NCBI GenBank assembly: GCA_900770075.1
Contig: CAAGIZ010000152.1
Location: forward strand, 1 to 11,661
Length of the DNA: 11,661 nt
Reading direction: 5' to 3'
DNA from: Spirochaetia bacterium
Lineage (GTDB): Bacteria > Spirochaetota > Spirochaetia > Treponematales > Treponemataceae
The notes under the pieces were generated by a model. That model was not told where the DNA came from and did no database searches. It saw nothing but the letters and a program-made list of their open reading frames with translations. This document shows positions 4,635 to 11,661 of this stretch, piece by piece. The stretch's first letter is position 1. Every line of letters starts with the position of its first letter. The position numbers and the translations under genes were made by a program.

Positions 4635-7127
4635 ATGAGCGATTCAAAAGAAACTAACGAACTTGACAGCTATGGCGTTTGGGTGAAAACTCCTCCAAAA
4701 ACAGTGGATTCCTCTGATACGACTTTTAACAACGATGCTTTTGACCTTAATACCGACCTTCCTGATTTTTCGGAACTGGACGTTATAGACGAGCCGGGAG
4801 ATTTTGCTGACCCTGCAGGTACGGAAAATGCCGTTTCGGAGGAAGAAATTTCCCTTGACGAGTTTATAGAAGGCGGAATTTTCGAAACCGGTCCTGACGA
4901 GGACAAGATAAGGGAAAAAGAGGCTGAAAAAATGTCTGCCTCTGCCCAGACTGCGGAACCTGAGGCTCAGACGGGCACAACTGCTGTTGAAGAGCCTTCG
5001 GATGATTTTTCCGTAACGGCAGATCCTGTAGATGAAATTTCTGAACCTGACTTTGATTCCCCAGAAAGCGGAAGCCTTTCCGAAGATGACATATTTAACG
5101 TAGACCTTTCCTTTGACGACTCGGAAACCCCTCAGGCTGCGGCTGATTTTTCTGAAACCTCTGGTTTTATGGCTGATGCACCTGCGGCCGACTCTCCTGC
5201 AGGAACGGAAGATGTGGATTTAAGCGAATTCGGGCTGGACGACCTTGATTTTGAAGGCGGTGAAAGTTCTGCTGAACAAACCGGAGATGTTTCTGACGGA
5301 AGCGGCGGAATGGAAACGGTGGATTTAAGCGAATTCGGTTTTGACGACTCGGATGAACCTGAAAACCGGCAGGATTTTTCTGAAACAGCCGGCGAGGAAA
5401 CAGCAGATGAAGCAGAGTTAAAAAACGAGGCTGAACAGGAAGGAGCGGAAGAATTTTCCCTTGAGCAGGAAGTTACGCAGGAAGAAGAGCCCGTTGCTCT
5501 GGAAGAAGAAGTTACTCCTGTGGAGGAATCGGCTTCGGACAGTTCTGATGACGACTTTGATTTGGATTCTATTTTAGACAACATAACTGATGAAAACGGA
5601 AATACGGTGACGCTGGATGAGACAAGTTCGCCTGACACCGAAGATACCGAAGAAAGTTCTCCTGTTGAAGAGGCTGTTTTTGCCGAAGAACCGGAAACCT
5701 TTGCAGAACCGGAACCGCTTTCCGAAGCCACAGGGGAAGAAGAAGCCGTTGCCGATAATCCGGTTGCCATTACGAATGCTGAAATCGAAGCCCTGTCCAT
5801 GACAACATCTGAATCGGCATTTGAAGAGGCTGAAGTTCCTGCCGTTGAGACAGTCGAAGCGGCTGAAGAAGCCTTTGAAGAACCTGTGATTGAAACTCCA
5901 GCCGAAGATGCACTTAAGCCGGCAGCGGAAGAAGAATTCAAACAGGAAGCCCCAGAACCGGTCTTTTCCGCAGAAAACGCTGAAAACGCCGAAAACGCTG
6001 AAAATGCTAAAGAAACTGAGGAGCCTGAAATTCCAGATACCTTTGACGAAGAGGCAGCTTCCTTCCTTGAAGCAGATGATGAAAAAGTGGCAGAAATTGC
6101 AGATTCCATCACGGCTCCTATTCTCGAAGAAAGCGAGCCTGAAGAACAGAAACCTTCCGCCCAGATGACTGCCCTTTTTAGCCAGATTGTTACGGAACTT
6201 TCTTCCCTTAAAAACGAGATATCTTCCCTCAAGAACGAGTTTGAAACACTTAAAAATGCCGGTGCCGGTCAGCCGGAAAAACTGAATTTTGAAGAGCCTC
6301 CTGCTTCTGAAAACGAAGGTTTTTTCTCCGACTCAAATGAAGACGATACCATTGCCCTTTCAAAAGACGAAATGGACAACATTCTCAATACGGCCGATAT
6401 TGCCCAGGCTGACGAAACGGAAAATCAGGAAACGGAAAACGTTTCTGCTGAAAACCTGTTCGGAAGCACAGAAGAAGCCGTTGATTTTTCTGAAGAAGAT
6501 GTCGTTTCTGACGACGACTTTTCGATGGAATTTGAAAGTGCTGGAGAAGAGCCTGCACTTGAGGAGGTGGACTATACCGCAGTCACTTCTGAAGATGAAC
6601 TTCCAGAGGAGATATCGGTTCCGAAAACAGAAGACATACTGGTAGAATCCAGTCCCACAGATCTTCTTGACACTTCAGAAAATGCTGAAAGTGAGCCTGT
6701 GTTGGACGAACCGGAATTTTCTGCCGAAACAGAGCCGGCCGCAGAACCTGATGAACTCTTAGAAGAAGACCCTTTCGGTCTTTCAACAGAAGACTCTTCA
6801 ATAACCGATACATTTATCGAAGAAAAAATGGATTATCTTTCATCCAGTCCTGTTGAAGAAGAAGTTCTGCCAGAAACGGTAGAAGAGCCTGTATCAGAAG
6901 ACGGGGCTGACGCTTTGTCTGACGATGCGCCGGCTGTGGTGGAAACAGAGTCAGAAGAAAAGAGCGGTGACAGTCTTTCTGACGACCTTAAATCCGAAAT
7001 AAAATCGGTACTTTCCTATATGGATCAGCTGCTTGAAAACCTTCCGGAGAACAAGATTGCTGAATTTGCCCAATCTGAACAGTTTGACACCTATAAAAAG
7101 CTTTTCAAGGAACTGGGACTGACATAA
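4635..7127 (+). CDS. Large acidic low-complexity protein, possible cytoplasmic scaffold, unknown function
   Basis: This 830-residue protein is extremely rich in Glu, Asp, Ser and Ala. I found no cysteine, one tryptophan and only two arginines. There is no signal peptide or membrane segment, so it should be cytoplasmic and largely disordered. Ordered islands stand out: YGVWVKTPP near the start, two copies of VDLSEFG (from residues 194 and 229), four ENA triplets (about 447-458), a coiled coil with two heptads LSSLKNE and ISSLKNE (522-535), the segment DDTIALSKDEMDNILNTAD (570-588), and a C-terminal helical tail (782-830) with YMDQLLENLP and FDTYKKLFKELG. Such islands in a disordered chain suggest docking motifs. 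AAGGGGAA at 4623-4630 gives a strong ribosome site. It is the first gene of the operon and its stop overlaps the next ATG by one base. Confidence 0.85.
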   Translation: MSDSKETNELDSYGVWVKTPPKTVDSSDTTFNNDAFDLNTDLPDFSELDVIDEPGDFADPAGTENAVSEEEISLDEFIEGGIFETGPDEDKIREKEAEKMSASAQTAEPEAQTGTTAVEEPSDDFSVTADPVDEISEPDFDSPESGSLSEDDIFNVDLSFDDSETPQAAADFSETSGFMADAPAADSPAGTEDVDLSEFGLDDLDFEGGESSAEQTGDVSDGSGGMETVDLSEFGFDDSDEPENRQDFSETAGEETADEAELKNEAEQEGAEEFSLEQEVTQEEEPVALEEEVTPVEESASDSSDDDFDLDSILDNITDENGNTVTLDETSSPDTEDTEESSPVEEAVFAEEPETFAEPEPLSEATGEEEAVADNPVAITNAEIEALSMTTSESAFEEAEVPAVETVEAAEEAFEEPVIETPAEDALKPAAEEEFKQEAPEPVFSAENAENAENAENAKETEEPEIPDTFDEEAASFLEADDEKVAEIADSITAPILEESEPEEQKPSAQMTALFSQIVTELSSLKNEISSLKNEFETLKNAGAGQPEKLNFEEPPASENEGFFSDSNEDDTIALSKDEMDNILNTADIAQADETENQETENVSAENLFGSTEEAVDFSEEDVVSDDDFSMEFESAGEEPALEEVDYTAVTSEDELPEEISVPKTEDILVESSPTDLLDTSENAESEPVLDEPEFSAETEPAAEPDELLEEDPFGLSTEDSSITDTFIEEKMDYLSSSPVEEEVLPETVEEPVSEDGADALSDDAPAVVETESEEKSGDSLSDDLKSEIKSVLSYMDQLLENLPENKIAEFAQSEQFDTYKKLFKELGLT
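5973..6008 (+). repeat. Four tandem 9-base repeats inside the acidic-protein gene
   Basis: Four units of GAAAACGCT (variants ending GCC and starting GAAAAT) lie end to end and encode Glu-Asn-Ala four times. Being in multiples of three, changes of copy number would keep the frame, so this is a candidate site for slipped-strand length variation between strains. Confidence 0.85.
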
Positions 7128-8029
7128 TGGGTCTTTTAAGCCGAATTGAGAACCTGAACGCAGAAAAAAAAGGTCTCTTAGCCCGTGCTTCTGAATTAAA
7201 AAGTTCAGGAGACGGGGATTTTTGCAAAGTGCTGGAAAATATAGAAGACTTTCCGGCTTTTGCAGAAAAAAACGGCTTTGACTGTTCCGGGGTTTTCTCT
7301 CCTCAGGGAGATTTTTATTTTCTTTCTGAAACTCAAAATCTGGATTTGAATACCATCGTTTCCTCCCTTTCAACCAAGGATTTCTGGACTGGTCTTTTAA
7401 CAGAAAAAAAAGGATGGGCAGTTTTTGAAGGTGAGAAACTTACTCCCCTGTTTCAGTTTTTTTCAGAAGAAATGAAGGAAAAAATCAGGAAAATTTCAAT
7501 TCTGCCAGTCATGGTCGCTGGGGAAGTCCACTATTTTTTTGCAATAAATGCAATTAACGAAGGTGAACTTTCTGACGCCGCACTGGAAGAACAGCTGGAG
7601 CCAATCCTGAACCGCAAGGAAAATTCCATCGGAAAAAAGCTCCCCTTTGACGAGGAAAAATTAGCGGAAGGATTTTCAGTTTCTTCTGCAAGCCTTTTCA
7701 TAATTTCGGCAAAACTTTCCCTTGAAAACGCCTTCAGGGATTTTGCTTCTCCTTTTAGGGAGCTTCTGAAAAAAACGGCAATAAACCAGCTTTACGCTTA
7801 TCTGAAAACACTTTTTTCTTTTCCAAACTGTTGTTTTTCGGGCAGGGATGAAGAAATTAAGGCTGTGATTTTTTCAAAAGATGAAACAGACGAAAAACTG
7901 CTGCAGTTTCAGCTGAACCTTTCTGCAAAAAAGTTTTTTTCAAGTCAAAATGAACAGAACCTTCTGGTTCTATCGGCGGGAATCTGTCCTAATTTGCGGG
8001 GAACAGTTGATTTTTTGACCAGGGACTGA
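7127..8029 (+). CDS. Soluble protein of unknown function in the Maf-like operon
   Basis: I do not recognise this 300-residue protein. It has no signal peptide or clear membrane segment. The N-terminus (about 1-45) is a charged helix, MGLLSRIENLNAEKKGLLAR. The middle (about 55-140) alternates strands and helices, with GVFSPQGDFYFLSE, KDFWTGLLTEKKGWAVFEG and KISILPVMVAGEVHYFFAIN; this pattern recalls a GAF/PAS-like sensory or protein-binding fold, but that is a guess from layout only. The C-terminal half repeats a helix-then-strand pattern with LSLENAFRDFASPFRELL and contains Cys-Cys at FPNCCFSG. Its ATG overlaps the stop of the acidic-protein gene in TAATG, so the two are probably translated together. 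The first DUF115 gene starts seven bases after its stop. Confidence 0.8.
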   Translation: MGLLSRIENLNAEKKGLLARASELKSSGDGDFCKVLENIEDFPAFAEKNGFDCSGVFSPQGDFYFLSETQNLDLNTIVSSLSTKDFWTGLLTEKKGWAVFEGEKLTPLFQFFSEEMKEKIRKISILPVMVAGEVHYFFAINAINEGELSDAALEEQLEPILNRKENSIGKKLPFDEEKLAEGFSVSSASLFIISAKLSLENAFRDFASPFRELLKKTAINQLYAYLKTLFSFPNCCFSGRDEEIKAVIFSKDETDEKLLQFQLNLSAKKFFSSQNEQNLLVLSAGICPNLRGTVDFLTRD

Positions 8030-8036
8030 TTTTACC

Positions 8037-9527
8037 TTGAACTCTTTTTATCTGGACTTTTTTAACGCCAAAAACGGTGAAAAAACCTGCCGTCTGAACG
8101 GAAAGCTGTTTCACTCAGCCTACAATCCTTCAAAAGAGGCAGAAAATTTCAGTTCCTCTCAAAAAATCACCTTTGCACCTTCCTGTATAGTTCTTCTTGA
8201 ACCTGCACTCTCTTATTGTGCTGTTTTTTTAAGAAAACGATTTCCCTCCGCAACTCTTATTGCAGTCCGCTTTCTTCAGGATTTTTCAAAAACGGACATT
8301 TTATGGGACAAGGTTCTGAGTTTTTCGGAGGACGGGGACTTTTCCCAGACCCTCTATTCTGCACTGGGAGAAGAAAAACTTCTTTCTTCCCTGATTTTGG
8401 ACTGGCCTGGAAGCAGGAACATTTTTCCAGAAACATTCCAAAAAGTCTGGCAGCAAATAAAAAAAGCAGTTTTGACAGCCAGAGACGTACTCTATACCAG
8501 AGAAAAGTTTTCCCGACGGTGGTTTTTAAACTCTGCAGTATTTTTTAATTACGGAAGGAATTTTTATTCGCTGAAAAAACCAGCAAAAGACGTAGTCGTT
8601 ACAGCCTCCGGGCCTTCACTTCAATCTTCAATACCTTTGATAAAACAGCACAGAGCATCTTTTTTTCTCATGGCGGTTTCTTCCTCCCTTTCAGTACTCC
8701 TTTCCAGCGGCATTGTCCCGGATATGATTGTAAGCACTGACGGCGGTTTTTGGGCAGAAAAACACCTTTCCTTCAACTCCGATACCATGGAAAAATTGAA
8801 AAACACGGTTTTTGCCCTTTCAGACGAGTGCAGGTGTCCGAAAAGCATTTTGGAAAACCATAAAATTCTTCCCCTTATATATCCATCATCTATCGGAGAA
8901 AAGATTTGCAGCCAGTGCAGAATGGAAGGAAGTTTTCCAGCATTGAGAAACGGCACTGTAAGCGGAACTGCGGCTGCCCTTGCCCTTGCAATTTCTTCCC
9001 GAAAGGTTTATTTTTGCGGACTTGATCTGGCCGCTGCTGATGGATTTCAACATACACAGCCCAACATGCTGGAAAAAAATGCAGGCTCCGTAGATTTCAG
9101 GCTCAATACGAAGGAAAAAAGACAGACGGCAGCAAGATTTTCCTCAGGACAGTCTCTTGAAATATACCGCAGGTGGTTTAAAAGCCAGGGAGAAATTTTC
9201 TGCAGGCGGCTTTTCAGGGTTTCGGAAAGCGGTATTTTTTCAGAAAGCCTGGATCCCGTAAAAGATATAAGCTGGAAAGAAATTTCTTTTGATGCTGCAC
9301 CCTCTGCTGTTGAATTTGAAAAACGAGATAATTTCAATAAAAAAGACTTAAAAAAAATGTTTCTTGAAGCCCTGAACGACGACAGTCTGAGAAAAGAACT
9401 TTTCCCTCTGGAAGCTGTTCTTCTTGAAAGGGAAAAAGATGAAGAAAAAATAAACGACCTGAAAATTGAAATTCAGGAGAAAAAGTCTGAAATCGAAAAA
9501 AAACTCAGGAGATTATTCGATGAATAG
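8037..9527 (+). CDS. DUF115/MptE-like (Maf family) protein, copy 1, putative flagellin-modification glycosyltransferase
   Basis: The 496-residue product belongs, by its motifs, to the DUF115 (6-hydroxymethylpterin pyrophosphokinase MptE-like) family, whose bacterial Maf members are required for glycosylation of flagellins with nonulosonic acids in several bacteria. Seen here are SAYNPSKEAE near the N-terminus, VVVTASGPSL with the GPSL loop at 192-195, VSTDGG (232-237), NGTVSGTAAALALA (from 305) and YFCGLDLAAADG (about 325-336). A charged helical tail (from about 455, LEREKDEEKINDLKIEIQEKK) is probably a coiled coil. I chose the TTG at 8037 because it yields MNSFY, parallel to MNSLY in the next gene, and lies seven bases after the previous stop. 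The 3' end overlaps the next gene by eight bases. The acceptor and sugar are unknown and no sugar-nucleotide synthesis genes are in the window. Confidence 0.8.
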   Translation: MNSFYLDFFNAKNGEKTCRLNGKLFHSAYNPSKEAENFSSSQKITFAPSCIVLLEPALSYCAVFLRKRFPSATLIAVRFLQDFSKTDILWDKVLSFSEDGDFSQTLYSALGEEKLLSSLILDWPGSRNIFPETFQKVWQQIKKAVLTARDVLYTREKFSRRWFLNSAVFFNYGRNFYSLKKPAKDVVVTASGPSLQSSIPLIKQHRASFFLMAVSSSLSVLLSSGIVPDMIVSTDGGFWAEKHLSFNSDTMEKLKNTVFALSDECRCPKSILENHKILPLIYPSSIGEKICSQCRMEGSFPALRNGTVSGTAAALALAISSRKVYFCGLDLAAADGFQHTQPNMLEKNAGSVDFRLNTKEKRQTAARFSSGQSLEIYRRWFKSQGEIFCRRLFRVSESGIFSESLDPVKDISWKEISFDAAPSAVEFEKRDNFNKKDLKKMFLEALNDDSLRKELFPLEAVLLEREKDEEKINDLKIEIQEKKSEIEKKLRRLFDE

Positions 9528-11010
9528 CCTTTACACCCGGATTGAAATTTCAAAAACCGGGGTTCCCGTGCCCCTTAAAGACGGAATTTGCGTCTGTTCA
9601 AAATACAACCCGGAAAAAGAAGCTGAACTTTTTGCCTCTGGTTTTGAACAAAGCGAGATTTTTTTTGTAGTTGCAGGTCTTTGCTCTGGCTGGCATATCG
9701 AAAAACTTCTGAAGGAAAACCCCAACAGAAAGCTGATTGTCGTTGAAAACACTCGGGAAGACTTTGATTTTTTGATGCAGATTCCCCTTTGCAAAAAACT
9801 TTCAGAAGATGAAAGGGTGATTTTTTCAACACCTCAAACCCTTTTTTCAGATATTTTAAATAACTACATTCCTGCCCTTTTCGGAAACCTTAACTTCTGC
9901 TTTTTGAGGGGCTGGGAAAATGCCTTTGCTGAAAAAATGCCTGTTTTAAAGACCATAATTGACAGGGCGATCAAAACCGTCAAGGCGGATTTTTCCGTAC
10001 AAAGCCATTTTGGAAAAATCTGGAATAAAAATATCTTTGAAAACCTGAAAACTGCCTCTGAGAATGATACTTCCTTCTGGCTCACGGATTTTATAAAAAA
10101 CAGCAAAAAAGACAGAAGCAAGGCGGAAGGACAAACTGCAGCAGTGATTGCAGCAGGACCAAGTCTTGACAAATCCATAGAAAAACTGAAAAAAAATCCC
10201 GAAAAATACTTTATAATTTCTACGGACACCGCCTATTCAACCCTCCTGCGTTCCAAAATTACTCCGCAGATTGTGGTAAGCCTGGACGGACAAAGCATTA
10301 GCCGCTGTCATTTCCTGCATAAAATGGAAAAAACGGCAACTGTCTTTGCATTCGACCTGTGTGCAAATTCCATCCCGGTAAAAAAACTGGCTGAAAAACA
10401 ACAAAAAATCCTTTTTTTTGAATCCGGGCATCCGCTCTCAGCCCTGGCGGCAAATTTTTGCGGAAAAAATTTCATTCATCTGAACGCAGGAACGGGAACT
10501 GTGACCATCGCCGCAGCAGACCTGGCATTTACTCTTGGTTTTGAAAAACTTGAGTTTTTCGGAGCTGATTTTGCCTATTCCGGGGGAAAACCCTACGCAA
10601 AAGGAACATATCTGGATACGCTGTACGCAAAAGACCAGAACCGTCTTTCTCCGGTTGAACACAGTTTCTGCAGGCTTATGTACAGAACCGAACTCATTCC
10701 CCTGAAAAACAACGCTTTCACCACAGAAGTACTGAAAAATTACGGTTTTTCACTAGAGACATTTCTAAATTCACAGAAAAGAACCAATAACATAAAAGAG
10801 CTGCCCCACGGAAATTTTGATTTAAGGTCTTTTTATTCCTGCCTGAAAAACAGACTTCTTGAAATGCCGGAAAAAATTGAAGAAACTGCACCGGACAAAA
10901 TTCAGTTTTTTATACTTCCCCTTATGGCTTATTTTGAAAAAACACATTCCATTCAAGACAGTTACAAACTTGCACGCACTGCCTGCTTACGTTATACTGA
11001 GAGAATATGA
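9520..11010 (+). CDS. DUF115/MptE-like (Maf family) protein, copy 2, putative flagellin-modification glycosyltransferase
   Basis: This is a second, divergent DUF115 protein, also 496 residues long. It shares with copy 1 the start MNS-x-Y, the motif KYNPEKEAELF, AVIAAGPSLD with GPSL at 213-216, VSLDGQ (253-258), NAGTGTVTIAAADLA (from 322) and FFGADFAYSGGKPYAKGTY (from 346). The last motif matches the family pattern more fully than copy 1, whose equivalent is GLDLAAADG, so this copy may be the better candidate for catalysis and copy 1 a partner or a protein of another specificity. It lacks the long coiled-coil tail of copy 1. The ATG at 9520 follows AGGAG (9507-9511) with eight bases between; an in-frame TTG at 9466 would only add residues overlapping the upstream tail. 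The stop overlaps the next start in ATGA. Confidence 0.85.
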   Translation: MNSLYTRIEISKTGVPVPLKDGICVCSKYNPEKEAELFASGFEQSEIFFVVAGLCSGWHIEKLLKENPNRKLIVVENTREDFDFLMQIPLCKKLSEDERVIFSTPQTLFSDILNNYIPALFGNLNFCFLRGWENAFAEKMPVLKTIIDRAIKTVKADFSVQSHFGKIWNKNIFENLKTASENDTSFWLTDFIKNSKKDRSKAEGQTAAVIAAGPSLDKSIEKLKKNPEKYFIISTDTAYSTLLRSKITPQIVVSLDGQSISRCHFLHKMEKTATVFAFDLCANSIPVKKLAEKQQKILFFESGHPLSALAANFCGKNFIHLNAGTGTVTIAAADLAFTLGFEKLEFFGADFAYSGGKPYAKGTYLDTLYAKDQNRLSPVEHSFCRLMYRTELIPLKNNAFTTEVLKNYGFSLETFLNSQKRTNNIKELPHGNFDLRSFYSCLKNRLLEMPEKIEETAPDKIQFFILPLMAYFEKTHSIQDSYKLARTACLRYTERI

Positions 11011-11661
11011 AAAAAAGAACCTTTAACCTGATCGCAGCCGTCATTGCCGCAGTGTTTGTCCTGACGGTCATCTATTTCATGGCAGGAGTTATTTCTGACA
11101 GGAAAAGAGGCCCGGCTCTGGCAGAAGAGATTTTCGATTCGCTTGTAGAAAAAACAAAGATTGCAGCTGAAAATTTTGAACCCGGTACATACAGTTTTTC
11201 TGATGCCTTTATCCGTGCTGCCGGAAATTTTGCAAATTATCAAAAACTAAGCCTTTCCTTTGACGGAAACCTGCTCTATTCATATCCTTCAAAAGATGCC
11301 TGGTATTCAAAAAAATCTCCTGCTCAGGCTTTCAGCAAGACTTTTAAGGACAAAAAAGGACGTTCCTTTTCAATAAATGCCGAAATCTGCACCACACTTC
11401 AGGATTCACTTTTTTACCGTGCCAGGACAGCCTTTCTTGTAATTTTTTTCGCCACCCTTACGGCAGTTTTAATCCTGTTTTTTGCAAAGGCAGATACAGC
11501 AGAAAAGGACGATGAAGAAGATGATTCCGAAGAAATTTCCTTTGAAGATGAAATTGACAGAATCGTGTTTGAAGATGAAACACCGGTGGACGATGTACCT
11601 CTGAACGACACACCTGTGGATGAAATCCCAGCGGATGAAATGACAGCGGACGACACAAATG
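11007..11661 (+). CDS. Two-pass membrane protein with acidic tail, 3' end beyond the window
   Basis: The ATG at 11007 overlaps the previous stop in ATGA, and the frame stays open for 218 codons to the window edge. The translation shows a membrane helix at about 7-29 (AAVIAAVFVLTVIYFMAG) after a basic MKKRTF, a region of about 110 residues likely in the periplasm with FEPGTYSFSDAF and NLLYSYPSKDAWYS, and a second helix at about 141-161 (TAFLVIFFATLTAVLILFF). A cytoplasmic tail then begins that is rich in Asp and Glu, with degenerate units such as TPVDDVPLN, TPVDEIPAD and EMTADD. The helix-periplasmic loop-helix layout is common in membrane sensors and anchors, but no output domain is visible, and I assign no function. 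Its acidic tail recalls the first protein of the operon. Confidence 0.75.
   Translation, partial: MKKRTFNLIAAVIAAVFVLTVIYFMAGVISDRKRGPALAEEIFDSLVEKTKIAAENFEPGTYSFSDAFIRAAGNFANYQKLSLSFDGNLLYSYPSKDAWYSKKSPAQAFSKTFKDKKGRSFSINAEICTTLQDSLFYRARTAFLVIFFATLTAVLILFFAKADTAEKDDEEDDSEEISFEDEIDRIVFEDETPVDDVPLNDTPVDEIPADEMTADDTN
11581..11654 (+). repeat. Degenerate tandem repeats in the acidic tail of the membrane protein
   Basis: Short related units such as CACCGGTGGACGAT, CACCTGTGGATGAA and CAGCGGATGAAATG recur and encode variants of Pro/Ala-Val/Ala-Asp-Asp/Glu. They continue to the window edge, so their full number is unknown. Confidence 0.5.

Noticed and set aside
5132..6232. A 366-codon open frame antisense to the acidic-protein gene, encoding a Ser-rich protein
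   Set aside because: It mirrors the GAA/GAG and GCT/TCT codon use of the plus-strand gene, whose reverse complement rarely gives stops. There is no ribosome site, motif or promoter, and its Ser-rich composition is explained by the complement of Glu codons.
11414..11658. Minus-strand Ser-rich open frames at the right edge
   Set aside because: They are reverse complements of the acidic repeat tail of the membrane protein and have the same origin as the antisense frame in the acidic-protein gene.
1..11661. CRISPR array, rRNA, transposase or phage genes
   Set aside because: I found no regularly spaced repeats, rRNA sequence, transposase motif or phage gene. The right-hand operon is accessory-looking but carries no integrase or attachment site.

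Overview
The window looks like chromosomal DNA from a spirochaete, most likely a Treponema of a host-associated or gut community. This is inferred from gene content and style: AT-rich sequence full of Phe/Lys/Glu codons, weak Shine-Dalgarno sites, two genes best read from TTG starts, a very acidic low-complexity protein, and a pair of DUF115/Maf-like proteins of the kind linked to flagellin modification. No 16S or other decisive marker is present, so the genus is inference. Bases 1-19 are not genomic: they match the 3' end of the Illumina TruSeq adapter, so the window begins at a contig edge that was not trimmed.

Left part (20-4263): ordinary housekeeping genes in short operons. On the minus strand lepB (type I signal peptidase with an unusual Arg where the catalytic Lys is expected) is followed by hemW (truncated by the contig edge). 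Facing away from them, smpB and a small exported protein of unknown function run on the plus strand. The gap between lepB and smpB carries good divergent promoter elements built on two copies of the palindrome TTGCAA, and smpB may be read from a leaderless mRNA. Next come two overlapping minus-strand genes, an FtsB/DivIC-like membrane protein and tsaC/ywlC (threonylcarbamoyl-AMP synthase), convergent with the smpB operon.

Intergenic region (4264-4634): 371 bases between divergent genes. It holds a 90-base island of 68% G+C inside DNA of about 23-32% G+C, flanked by imperfect copies of TACGG(TT)CAAAAC, which looks like a dispersed structured repeat or small mobile element. It also holds a plausible extended -10 promoter and two tiny ORFs leading into the next gene.

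Right part (4635-11661): one tightly packed plus-strand operon of five genes with overlaps of 1, 8 and 4 bases and one 7-base gap. The order is an 830-residue, Cys-free, Glu/Asp-rich protein with a central coiled coil and an ordered C-terminal tail; a 300-residue soluble protein of unknown function; two divergent 496-residue paralogues of the DUF115/MptE-like (Maf) family; and a two-pass membrane protein with an acidic repetitive tail that runs off the window. The packing suggests they act together. Flagellin glycosylation or another motility-linked surface modification is the best guess from the Maf family, but the three other proteins have no function I can assign. This operon is the most likely place for an undescribed system.
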